Assembly: GCA_009760855.2 (NCBI GenBank)
Contig: WPIO01000005.1
Span: 9,189,501-9,253,500 of the forward strand
Direction of reading: 5' to 3'
DNA: 64,000 nt
DNA from: Cristatella mucedo
Taxonomy: Eukaryota; Bryozoa; Phylactolaemata; Cristatellidae
The notes beneath the pieces were generated by a model that worked only from the letters and a program-made list of their open reading frames with translations, made no database searches and was not told where the DNA came from. Of this stretch, positions 1-24,292 are shown piece by piece (position 1 is the first letter of the stretch; every line of letters starts with the position of its first letter). The position numbers and the translations under genes were made by a program.

Positions 1-410
1 CACCCTCAGGTCCTGTGTGGACAATGAATTAGCTGTCCCATTCCTCCGCTTAAAGACCGTTGGCGACAGAAGCTTTAGCTCTGCAGGTCCTAGACTTCGG
101 GAACTCGCTTCCACAATTTCTACGAAACGACAACTACACTCCTACTGCCAACTATGGCTCATTCTTTTCAGCGGTTCTGAGCTGCTACTTCCATGCTACT
201 CACTACCTCAACTGCTCTCCTGACTCAGCTACGCTTCCCACTTTCTCTTTTTCTTTTTCCTTCGCGTGAGACGAAATCTGTTGGCTACCGAATGCGTACC
301 GAAAGCCGCTTAGGCTGTGAGTGGGCAATGCAAAACTCTCCTGCGTAACACCAACATTGTCTTTATGACTTTGTGGAGTTACAGACGGAGATACATTACA
401 TTTCAACGTC
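1..410 (+). mobile_element. 3' fragment of a second LINE family (non-L2-tail type), copy 1
   Basis: The frame starting near base 2 reads a C-terminal LINE-like block (LKTVGDRSFSSAGPRL). This resembles the 'FGDRAFSxAGPKxWNSLP' region at the end of CR1/L2/Jockey-type ORF2 proteins. The same stretch recurs at 33430-33800 with roughly 85-90% identity by eye, including the non-coding part downstream, so it is a dispersed repeat. The copy continues past the left edge of the window. The frame is not intact after about residue 50. No TTATT tail is seen, unlike the main LINE family here. Confidence 0.6.
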
Positions 411-1330
411 GATTGCTAACCACTAGGAATCAGTATAAAAGAAAGGAACGGGCTAGTTCTGGTCATGCTACAGCCTCGAATTTAAAATCCCGGTGACTAT
501 CTGGTAGCTTACCATAATTTTGTCCCAATCATCAGCGGGCGAAATGCTATACGTCTGGAAGTTTCGCTCTCGTGAACATGCGATGAGTTCCTTCACGTTC
601 CGGTCTAGTTTTGCAGCCATATTGGACCCTGCAGCCGATTCAAGAGATGTAGATTTAAATGTAGATGTAGATGAGATGTAGCCGGAGTACAAGGACCACA
701 AGTGCCATCCTGTGCCGCCCGACAACCGAGCAGCCATGCGATGAAGATTGGAGAACCCTAGACACGAGGCTGTGGGCCATCGGAGGCAAAGCGAGAGAGG
801 CGTGGCGATAGGGGCGTGGTGAGAAGGGCGTGGTGAGAGGAGGCCGACAGCTCAGGCGGCGACGAAGAGCAGCTTAACGGAGCAGCTCGCCGGAGCAGGG
901 GACGGTGCTGAATTAAAAGGCCAGCGCTGCACAAGAAGAGGCTCTGGTCTCATTGGCAGCCTCCAGTGGACTCCTTCAGAAGAAGACCTAGATGCGATGA
1001 ATGCCCGGTCCGCCATGCCAGATCACACAGCGATCGCTTGAGCAGCATCGGAGGTGCTGCCATTCAAATGAGAAGCCGGTTGTAGTGCTCGAGCGGTTTC
1101 GTAGATCAGGCACGCTCCTCCGAGTAGACACGAGAGCCCGACGTCACCACGATCTCCCTAAGACATACCTGGTCTAGCCAATATGTGAGAACTGCAACGC
1201 GTTGGGGCGCGCCCACTCGGGTGCATTAAGCAATCCGCCACCATTCGTGGGCAGCGAAGCGGCGAGGTCCTCACCAAATGTTTCAGTTCGACGAGGATGA
1301 AGATTCCGCGAGACCCTGGAAATTGTGACC
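411..1330. other. no gene seen; unique, moderately GC-rich sequence
   Basis: No reading frame has protein-like composition and I recognise no repeat. The stretch becomes GC-rich and purine-rich from about 780. It could contain upstream exons or promoter of the gene at 2110-8137, but nothing in it proves that. Confidence 0.4.
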
Positions 1331-1337
1331 GTTAGTC

Positions 1338-1588
1338 GGCACTCCCTGGTCGCCGAGCACGATGGCCACTTTCGATAGCTCTCGATCGGTTGAAGCACCG
1401 CCAGACCGAAAGCCGAGAGCCCCTCTTCGGGATCGCTTTCCGCTCGAGGCGAAACTCTTTTTCGCTGTCCAGCCCCTCGAAAGACGGCCGTCGATAGCTC
1501 TGTATTTTGAAATGACGGATGAATACTGCGCTCCTCTCGCGGACTCTCGTCCGACTGTCGTTCGTTGGCACTCCCTGGTCGCCGAGCA
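1338..1588. repeat. 22-bp direct repeat flanking about 207 bp
   Basis: An identical 22-base word, ggcactccctggtcgccgag plus 'ca', occurs at 1338-1359 and again at 1567-1588. The sequence between is GC-rich and shows no recognisable element. A target-site duplication of a small insertion or a local duplication would both fit. Confidence 0.6.
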
Positions 1589-2109
1589 AGCGACTACAAA
1601 GTAATAGCAGAATGCGAAAGGGCGTCGTCGGACGCCGTGCAGGAGACCCGACGGCGCCTGACCCGATCTGACCTGGCCTGACCTGACACGATCCGACGCC
1701 TCCGACAGTAGCAGCGCTCTCGCGAAATTACTGCTTAGTTAAAAGAAAATACTGTCCGCTCGATGAACTCCCTCTTGCTGACCGAGTCCCTCACACGCTT
1801 TGCATCGGCCCCTCGCTTGCAACCTCTAGCCAGGGCGGGCGGAGTACTGGCCGTGGTCTCGGCGGCGTCACTGACTATTGGCTAGCGCACGCGAGTGCAC
1901 TCCGAGTCTGGTAGAACAGAGTGCCTTGCTCACTACGCGTCAGATGCGCCGAGCGGTTGAAATCTGCTAAGCACCTACATCCTCTGCTTTGGCTGCGGGC
2001 CGCGCCATATGATGGGGCAGCGGCGGTTCGTTGGGCCTCCTCGGCTGCGATCTCCAAATCGTATAACACAGTCGAGCTCGCTGCGATGCGTCGATTCTTT
2101 TCTACGCAG

Positions 2110-2315
2110 GAAAAAGAGACGGCAGAAGCTTTCGGCTGCCAGCGCCGGCTACGTGGCCAGCTACGCTCGACCGAGTGTCGGCGGAGGCAGCGAGGCACAA
2201 GCGGCCGAGGCGGGCGCCGAAGTTTTCTACAAAGTCGACCGGTTGGCCTCGCCGCTCAAGCAACGCACGCCTGACGTCATAGTGTCGACCGAAGGGTGGC
2301 CGCGAGTCATCGGAG
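2110..2315 (+). CDS. Gene 1, internal exon A
   Basis: The acceptor has a strong pyrimidine tract (attcttttctacgcag) before 2110. The donor is GAG|GTGAGG at 2316. The exon is open for 68 codons and reads [18 protein letters not shown] through [10 protein letters not shown]. The frame needs an upstream exon ending in phase 2. I could not identify that exon in 1-2109. Confidence 0.6.
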
Positions 2316-2476
2316 GTGAGGCCGTGCCCCGCAGCGTGCTGCCACTGTCGTCTGCTGCCGCAGCCCTTAACGCAACGCTGTAACTTCCGTCGCCGGCTGG
2401 GATCTCCTTTTTTGTAAGGTTCACACCTGCTACTCTTTCTCCATGCGGTGCTTTTCGTCTAGGTATATGCAGAGTA

Positions 2477-2525
<49 letters not shown>

Positions 2526-2608
2526 GTAAATATAATATATATATTTATTTATTTATCGGTAGATATTACGTGTATACAGAGAGATAGATATATACAAGTA
2601 AGGTACGT

Positions 2609-2674
<66 letters not shown>

Positions 2675-2704
2675 ATACACACACATATATATATGTATGT
2701 ATAT

Positions 2705-2748
<44 letters not shown>

Positions 2749-4270
2749 AAGACACTGGAACGGGTCGTGGCAGACCAGCTAAACTCATATATCGAAACCT
2801 CACACCTTGCTTGTAAGTTCCAGTCTGGCTTTAGAGCTCATCACTCCACAGAGCCAGCATTGCTTAGGGTATACAACGACCTACTTAGGAATGCAGACAT
2901 GGGTAGAGTGTCTCTGCTTGTTTTGCTCAATCTTTCGGCAGCTTTTAATATTATCGATCACAAAGTTCTTCTAGAGCGCCTCTCATCTCGCCTGGGCCTC
3001 ACTGGCACTGCTCTGCAGTGGTTCAGGTCCTATCTCAGTGGGAGACTCCAGAGTATTGACGTGAATGGACAAAGATCATCTGAAGTACCTCTGAAATATG
3101 GAGTACCTCAGGGCTCCGTGCTAGGTCCGGTTCTTTTCATGGTTTATACTCTGCCTCTTGCTGATGTGATTGCCAAGCACAATCTAGGCTTTCACTTCTA
3201 TGCGGATGACACTCTGTTGTACCTTTGCTTTGATCCCTCCCAGCCTTCAAGCACCTCAAATTCTCTAAACTCACTTGCTGCATGCATTGATGACATCCGC
3301 ACATGGATGGCAGCAAATTTTCTAAAACTAAACGACGACAAAAGGAACTTACTAGTTATGGGCAAACCCAGTGTGATTCGGAAATTGGAAAGGCTGACGC
3401 TCAAAATAGGCTTTGCGAGCATATCTCCTGTCGAATCAGCTCGAAATCTAGGTGTCATATTCCAAAGCGACCTCTCGTTAGACGACCATATCAGCTCCAT
3501 GGTCAAATCTGCCTATTTTCAGCTTCATAATATTGCTAAAATTCGGGCTTGTTTAGATAAGGATACCACGTCTAAGTTGGTCCATGCATTCGTGACATCT
3601 CGTCTCGACTTCCGCAACTCACTGCTTACTGGGCTACCAGCATGTGCGATCAGGCGATTGCAGCTGGTGCAACACTCTGCAGCTAGGCTTGTCTGTCGTG
3701 AGCGTCGCAGTTGCCACATCTCACCACTTCTCGCCGACCTGCACTGGCTACCAGTCAAGCAACGGATTGACGTCAAGGTTTTGTCGCTCACTTTTAGGTC
3801 CCTTCATTCTATGGCTCCAGCCTATCTGTCAGATATACTACCCCATCAGGCCAAGCATCGTTCCACCTGCTTTTCGGAATCCAACAGTCTAGAAATACCT
3901 CATACAAACCTCAAATCCTTTGGAGACCGTGCATTTAGTTCATATGGTCCCAAAGCCTGAAATTACCTCCTGACCTGCGTCAGAACATCTCCTGGCCGGA
4001 CCACATTTAAAAGGAACTTAAAAACACACCTATTTAGGACAGCATTTAGTGGTTCCCTGTGATTCGTCCTTCACGTGCTTATGCGTGCTGACACTGTGCA
4101 TGCTGCCACTAACCACATTTGCATGCTGACCCTGTGCATGTCACCCCTAACCATGTTATTCATTTTGTTTCAAGCATGATTTTACTTACCATTTAATTGC
4201 ATTTCCCTTTGCAGCAAATATAAAGCGCCTAGAAAGAGATTAAGTTCTGTGAGGGTGCTTTATCAAGTAC

Positions 4271-4328
<58 letters not shown>

Positions 4329-6716
4329 CCATTAACGAATAGATACCAGTACGCAGTACTTATCATGTGTGCATACACACATGCGAAGGTTTGATATAAA
4401 GTGCCTAGAAAGATACTTCAAGTTCTCTGAGGGCGTTATACCAAATGTATTATTATTATACCTTAGTACCACATAACTAAATAAATAAAATTCGTTTGTC
4501 TAGCGCTCTAAGAGAACCTAAGTCTCTATCCAGGCTACCACATGCGCCACAGGGCTCCGACCCACAACCTCGATCGGCGCTATAATGACCTTGACCTCGA
4601 TCGGCGAGGTCAACACCTTCAAACCGCTGGGCAACGTATGCTCGACTCTGTAGATTAGCCCACTGAACCATACTGCACATTGAGTTTCCGGCCCGTTAAG
4701 CAGCTGTTATTTTCTGGATTTATTGATTGCTCTGGGCTCGTAATGCCAAATGGCTTAGGGTAAACGTAACTGTATCAGATTAAGACTGACTCTCATGTAT
4801 GCTTACCTAGCTATAAATAAGAAATAAAATACTAGCTGATTTAACAGCCTCTTTTTGTATAGCGACAGAAGAGCCTTTACGGCTATCACCATCGCTTGCA
4901 GTAGTGATAAAGGATCGCCCACCGCAGGATTCGAACCCACGACCTCGGGGCCACGGTCGTGAAAAGCAACCGCCTTACCTAGTGAGCCATTACGGCTACG
5001 TACTGAACGGGTCTGCGTTAACGTAAGCGCATACGATATATAACTACGGGTATACCATAAATATGTGACACGGTGGCTATATATTATAGCTTGGCCGTTC
5101 GGGGAGAATTTACCTCTGACGTTGAACATTGACATTCGGAAAGTCAAGATCAAGCGAGTGCTCACACTCGCTTGAGATAGCGAGTGCTCGCACTCGCTAT
5201 CTTGTTAAAGCTGGCCTTTCCCTTTGCAGCAAATGTAAAGCGCCTAGAAAAAGATTGAGTTCTCTGAAGGAGCTTTATCAAGTGCATTATTATTATTATT
5301 ATTATTCTAACCGTCAACGCCGTATCGCCAGCGCCGCCTGGACGGCCCTGCGCCGCCGGCTAAAGCAGCAACGCGGCACGTCCGGCTCCTGCACTCGCTC
5401 CAGACTCCGCTGTCGTCTCTCTCACCTTATTCTTCACCTTCACTGCGCCCTATCGCCGCATTTTGAATGATCGGCGCGCTTTTGTCGCTCGCTGCCCGAC
5501 CGCGCCAGACGGGAGCGCCCTCTCGTACGAACGCGCGCCCGCTCATCCGACGCAGTAGATCGCTTGACCTTGACCTTGGCCCGGCGTCGACGCCTTCAGC
5601 TGCTGCGCTTCTTTGGCCGCTGCTGCTGCTGCTTCGCGGCCGGCGAGCGTCGACCGCGCAGCCGGAGCGCTAGCGGAGAGGCGCGTACGCTCCGCCCGCA
5701 GGCAGCCGCAGCAGCGTCAGCAGCGACCAAGCGCTCGTGACGACATACGCGAGCGCAACGCTGAAGTACGCGAACGCTGAAGCGTACGACGAGTTCGCCG
5801 GCGGCGGCGTCGTCGGCCCCGGCGCCGAGGCGGGATCGGACGAAAGCGACGGCGCAGACCCCGGGCCGCCGCCGCCACCCTACGACCGGCTCCCGATCTC
5901 AGGCGGCGAGGTGGAGCCGCGGTGGCCGGCCTCGGCGTGGGCGCCGCCGACACGCTCGTCGTCGGCGTCCGTGCAGAGGAAGATGTCGCTCGCAGCGGCC
6001 GAGGGCGCCTACAGGGAGCGCCGGCGGCAGGCTCGGCGCGCCGCCGCCGCGGCAGCTGAAGCCGGCTACGACGGCAGCCCGGAAGCGGGCGACGAGCGAC
6101 CCGATGGCAGCGATGACGACTGGCCCGTCGTCGGCGGCACCATGCCGGCGGCGCTCCATCGAGCGGAGAGCTCGCGCGTGCCTCGCGGCGGCCAGAGCCT
6201 CACGCTCGCCAAGAACTACGAAAGAAACTGGGAGCACTTCGACGAGGTGGCCACGACGCTGAAGCACATTCGCTCCAGCAGGTGCGTGGCGCCGCTCGCT
6301 CTCCGCCGCTCGCTCTCCGCCCGCACAGCGAGCTGCCTCCGAGATGCCGGGCCGCAGGCTCGCCGGGGCCGCCGCTGACCGCGTTGCTGCCGCTGGCAGC
6401 GGCGGAATTCGCTGCCCTAAAATCTCGGTTCGCCTGGCAAGCAGTGCGTGCGGATATACACATGCACCCCTAGTGGGTGCGTCTCCGTAAGGCCGGCAAC
6501 GCGACGCGGCGTCACGGCAGCACTCGCGACCGGAACGTCGAACATGGCGGACATACTAGAGAGCGGCGTCAGCAGAGTTTTCTGGCGGCGCCCGCGAGCT
6601 CAGACGGGTGGCTGCAACTCGCGAAAGTGTCATTTCTTTGCAAGTGAACGACCGCGAGATAGACCGCGCAGGCATACGGTAATTACCAACGGGCCGTACT
6701 GAAGCACGAACCGGTG

Positions 6717-6750
<34 letters not shown>

Positions 6751-8137
6751 AGAGCGTAAGTGGCAGCCGCTGAACCGACCAATCGAGAATTCGTTGATAG
6801 CGTGAGTAAAAAGTAGGCGCCGCCGCCGTCGTCCTCTAGACGGGCGGCGGCGGGCGAGTGGCCGAGTCGAGCCGCCGAGTCGCGTGCTGAGTGCTCTGCC
6901 GCTGCAGAAACAGTTCTGTCCGCGGACGCAAGTGATCTACTGAAGAGCAGAGAGTGTTTTATTCGCGACGCCCTGGCTGTGAGAGCATTTTCGGCTGGAC
7001 TCATCCGACAATTATTTCAAGGTAGACGCTTTTATATCTTACATAAATTATTCTCTTCAGTTTAAGGACGAGCCGAGCGCGGCCGTCAAAAAGTGAGTTG
7101 ATGACAAAGATTAAATAGCCATTCGAAGTCTTTGGATGATGCGAAGCTGTTGCGTCCCTACAGCAAACTTGAAGTTCATAACTCTAGATCTCTGCGTTGG
7201 AGCGGACCCCTCCTGGACCTGTAAATGGACGGGTCCACTAGCCGCGCCTTCCGGGGAAAAGCACGAAACCTGTGGAAGCAATAGGGTATCTCACTTTAAC
7301 TACACAATCAACCACTACTCTGGAGAAAAACGGTTAATTGTGTAATTAAAGCGAGACCGACGAGGCCGTTGGTTTTTGTAAACAATTGGGTTCATGCAAA
7401 AGTGGCGGGCGGTTGTTTCTCAGTATCGCAGGGCACCGTTCTTTCGGCGAATCTAGGCGCCGCTGCGGAGGCCGCGGGAACTCGCTCTCGCTCGCATTCG
7501 TCGACGCATCGGGCGCACGCCGGCGCACGCCCGCCGCTGCTGCTGCCGTCCGATTGCACGCTGGACTGCGACCGGCCGCGGCGCTGCGTCGCGTCGCTAG
7601 CGGCGACCCGCTCGGCTCGCGGGACGGCAGAGCGAATGGCCGCGAACGCCGCGCTTCGTCGCTCCCTTCTCTTTCATTGGCCCTCGTTGGCGTCGTCGTC
7701 GCCGCAGGTCGCACGGTGGGTCCGGCGAGTCGACGGCGCAGTCCGACAACGACTACGGTGACGACGACGACGACGCGACGGTCGCGCGGCGGCGGCGGCT
7801 CGCCGAGCGCTCCAGCCCGGCGACGATTGAGGAGCTCGGCTTGCCGTCACGCAATCCCATGCTGCAGCAGTACATGCAGGAGGCTGCGCGCGAGCTCGGC
7901 GAGCCGTCGCTCAACCCCTACCTGCGCGAGCTGAGCGCCGGCGATGAAAGAGCCGGCGGCGGCTCGGCGTCGCCTTCGCCTTCCGCCGGCTCGCGCCGAC
8001 CGCTCTATCCGCGTCACGACTCCAGCTCGAGCGGCGACGACAGACGTCGGACGGCGGCCGCCGCCGACGACGACTCGGACGGTCGCGCCTCGCCCAGCCG
8101 CCGGGCGCCCAAGCCGACCAAGGCTTTCCTCGTGTGA
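2110..8137 (+). CDS. Uncharacterised three-exon gene (3' part), low-complexity protein with possible C-terminal PDZ ligand
   Basis: Join 2110-2315, 5702-6281 and 7708-8137. The frame is kept at both junctions: phase 1 at the first (g|gc = Gly) and phase 2 at the second (ag|g = Arg). This gives the last 404 residues and a TGA stop. The visible N-terminus is basic (KKRRQKL), which could follow a membrane segment coded upstream. Next come a block with [11 protein letters not shown] and [16 protein letters not shown], a segment [21 protein letters not shown], a Pro/Ala/Asp-rich region, a helix-like segment ([19 protein letters not shown]) and a block with [14 protein letters not shown]. The end is TKAFLV, which fits a class II PDZ ligand (F-x-V). 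I do not recognise the family. The upstream exon or exons carrying the start codon are unassigned, so this entry is 5' partial. Intron 1 contains a LINE, LINE tails and SINEs. Confidence 0.6.
2474..2745. repeat. (TA)n / (GT)n / (CA)n compound microsatellite
   Basis: There are runs of TA from about 2474-2522, then TA, TG and AC/AT tracts up to 2745, where LINE sequence starts abruptly. The tract lies in intron 1 of the 2110-8137 gene. Confidence 0.9.
2746..4275 (+). mobile_element. L2/CR1-type LINE, 5'-truncated, with intact reverse-transcriptase frame (copy A)
   Basis: About 404 codons are open from 2746 to the stop at 3958-3960. The reading shows the order typical of L2/CR1 reverse transcriptases: [26 protein letters not shown], the [12 protein letters not shown] palm motif, [10 protein letters not shown], then the catalytic FYADD box at about 3196-3210. 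After these come the C-terminal 'SRLDF…[13 protein letters not shown]' and 'LHWLPVKQR' blocks. The 3' UTR ends in a stem-loop tail (AGCGCC … GGTGCTTT) near 4227-4275. The endonuclease domain and 5' end are missing, so the copy cannot move itself. It is flanked by (TA)n on both sides. Confidence 0.9.
4276..4330. repeat. (TA)n microsatellite at LINE 3' end
   Basis: A TA run interrupted by TGTG follows the LINE 3' end directly, where the usual (TTA)n tail would be expected. Confidence 0.85.
4385..4458 (+). mobile_element. Solo LINE 3' tail
   Basis: The stretch runs from 'ataaagtgcctagaaagata' through the stem-loop region to ATTATTATTATA. It matches the last 70 bases of the L2-like family with several substitutions. 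Confidence 0.7.
4478..4685 (-). mobile_element. tRNA-headed SINE with an L2-like LINE 3' tail
   Basis: On the minus strand, a tRNA-like promoter region is visible: A-box-like TGGTTCAGTGGG near 4660, then B-box-like GGTCGGAGCCC near 4553. It runs into a 3' end containing TAGAGACTTAGGTTCTCT and AGAGCGCTA. That is the same tail motif as the older LINE copies at 10715 and 27345. A tRNA head joined to a LINE tail is the known architecture of SINEs mobilised by a partner LINE (for example L2/CR1-tailed SINEs). The internal duplication of 'cctcgatcggcg' suggests further rearrangement. Confidence 0.5.
4830..4995 (-). mobile_element. tRNA-derived SINE, copy 1
   Basis: The minus strand has a PolIII A box (TGGCTCACTAGG, about 4979-4990) and a perfect B box GGTTCGAATCC (4927-4937). 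A shared body then ends in AAAAGAGGCTGTTAAATCAG. Two further copies lie at 18838 and 19626. The strong resemblance is to a tRNA gene, but the non-tRNA 3' body common to all copies makes it a SINE. Confidence 0.75.
5151..5202. repeat. Two back-to-back perfect hairpins
   Basis: Hairpin 1 has a 10-bp stem (caagcgagtg) with a 4-base loop at 5151-5174. Hairpin 2 has a 12-bp stem (agatagcgagtg) with a 4-base loop at 5175-5202. Both share the core gcgagtg/cactcgc, so they look like a duplicated palindrome. Confidence 0.85.
5212..5307 (+). mobile_element. Solo L2-like LINE 3' tail
   Basis: The stretch runs from the 'ctttgcagcaaatgtaaagc' block to a (TTA)n tail. Only the last 95 bases of the family are present, an extreme 5' truncation. 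Confidence 0.85.
5702..6281 (+). CDS. Gene 1, internal exon B
   Basis: The acceptor is ctccgcccgcag before 5702. The donor is AG|GTGCGT at 6282. The frame is open from a TAG at 5671, and there is no ATG before the protein-like part begins, so this is an internal exon and not a first exon. It encodes [21 protein letters not shown], acidic and proline-rich linkers, an RERRRQARR stretch with poly-Ala, and [19 protein letters not shown]. The GC-rich third positions agree with the other exons. Confidence 0.6.
6282..7707 (+). other. Intron 2 of gene 1, with a (GA)n tract
   Basis: GT at 6282 and AG at 7706-7707 bound the intron. It contains (GA)n at 6719-6749 and no recognisable coding or transposon sequence. 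The part from 6480 to 7000 is CpG-rich and might hold regulatory sequence. Confidence 0.5.
7708..8137 (+). CDS. Gene 1, last coding exon C
   Basis: The acceptor is cgtcgccgcag before 7708 and the stop is TGA at 8135-8137. It encodes an acidic patch (NDYGDDDDD), [38 protein letters not shown], Ser/Arg/Asp-rich low complexity, and the terminus [14 protein letters not shown]-type poly(A) signals follow at 8759 and 8789. Confidence 0.6.
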
Positions 8138-10030
8138 CAGGTGTCGGCGCGGCGGCCGGCGCGAGAGAGTACACTCGAGGCAGTCTCCCAAGACCTGCGC
8201 CGGCCGCCACCTTCGTCGGCACGCAGTGCATGGTGTAGCCCGCGCTAGAAGGTATCGAAAGTGTCCCGAGGGCAGAGGAGCCGAAACGCGCCGGCCGGCC
8301 GCGTGGCCGAAAGGTTCAGCAAAGCCCCGGGACGCAGGGCGCAGTTCGCTTTTCGACTTCGCGTGCGTGCCTGAACCGCGTGCTTCAACCGCGTGCGTGC
8401 CTGAAGTCGCAGGCTCGGCATTTCGCTCGAACGCCCTGGCCAACGGCTCTGCGTCGTCGCAGCGGCACACAGGCGAGATTCCGAGAACGGTCCCGTGCAG
8501 ACTACGATGCGACTCGCGCGCGGCAGCGGCAACCGATGGTGCTGCGCCTGACCGGAAGCGGATGGCTTGAACAAATGCCTGCCGCCGGCAGGTATAAACT
8601 TGTTGAGCAGCCTCATCTCGCCGACGTTAGCACAAGGCCGACCGATTAGCGACATTCCAGCGTAACGCTTACACCATTGATCGGAAATTCATGGGAGCGA
8701 TACGCTAGTTCGAGCGAGGATGCCCATACCTATGAGATTACGGCACCGGTTGAGGAAAATTAAAAAAAGACTCATTTAGCCACAAAACATTAAAAAAGAC
8801 TAGGTAAGCTACCTGTCTACACGGCCCTGTGCGTACAGGCCCATGCACGCGCAACTTCGCCCTACGTTTCGCTGTCCGCCACCGAGCCTGGTCTCGACAC
8901 TTTGCTAGCGAGAGCGTCGCCTGCCGCTAACGGGTGGTGTGCAGACGAGCGTATTTTATTGACGCCGGGCTGTCGGATGAATTTTACGGTTGAAGGTCTT
9001 CGGTTACTTTTGATGGAGTTATGTAAACCTGGCGAGCAGATAGCCTATTTATTTATACTCCTCGAAACTTTTGCTCCCCCCCCATTATAAATCGATTAAT
9101 TGCCCTGAGAGGACCTGAGGGTACAAAGAGGCTGAACTGAAGCAGCAAGTTACCTAGTAACGAAGAACCTAAGCCGTGTCGGGTGAGAGTACGAATTCTA
9201 TATCCGAGACAATTTTGGCATGCACGCGACACTCAAGAAGAAAACCCATTGTATAAAAGCATAAGATACAACAGCCGCACTCGAGACATTCAGTGAGGCA
9301 CGACACATGGCCTCACTCAGGCGAAGCCCATTGCTTGCCTAGCACGAAAATGCCTGTGCAAACTCGTCCCCTGTTGTGTCCACCTTATGTGTAAGCAATG
9401 ACAGACATGCTTAGTGGCCCTCACGGCAGAGGTCCTCGGAGCAGTTACGACCCTCAGCGGCAGTCGCACTGACTCGCGGCTCGCTAGCTGTTGCCAGGGT
9501 AGCGTCACAAACAGCATTGATCACTCACAAAGAATTGCTGCATCGTTCTATTTACGATTAGTGAGCAACAATATCCTACTAACAAAATCATGCATACAAC
9601 CTCACCCACTTTTCTAAACGTGAAAACGAGGCCTGGAATGAACACTTAGTTTCAAAAACAAAACAATGCTACCGAGCTTTAACACGCGCGCACACACACA
9701 CACACACACACGTGCGCTGACACACTCGCTCACTCACTCACTCACTAGCCCGTGGGCTAGCATGTGCACCCTGTTGCTGTTAATCAAAAGGCAAGGCACA
9801 ACTGACCAAGAGGCCACCACAGCATCCAGTAGACGATGAAGGAAGGGTCGAAGCATGGTAGACTTTCAGACCAATCCAAGAACATCCATCGAGCAGGAAA
9901 CAACTGGCAGTTTCGTGAGCAACAGCAAAAATAAAACACTGAATATCAGGAGGCATTGCCGGGGGGGGGCTCCCTCACTACCATAGAAGACGGTTACAAG
10001 GCCAGAAATGTGGGAGAGAGAGATAACGGC
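8138..10030. other. 3' UTR of gene 1 and intergenic sequence before the MIGA 3' end
   Basis: No protein-like frame is seen. ATTAAA at 8759 and 8789 are candidate poly(A) signals for gene 1. A (CA)n tract lies at 9687-9710 and CACT repeats at 9722-9745. The two genes converge here. Confidence 0.5.

Positions 10031-24292
<14,262 letters not shown>

Noticed and set aside
1362-1604. 80-codon plus-strand frame as the first exon of gene 1
   Set aside because: It spans the space between the 22-bp direct repeats and has no donor giving the phase 2 end needed to join 2110.
4910-5003. Functional tRNA gene on the minus strand
   Set aside because: Boxes are good, but the acceptor stem does not close and the 3' body recurs at two other loci, so it is a SINE.
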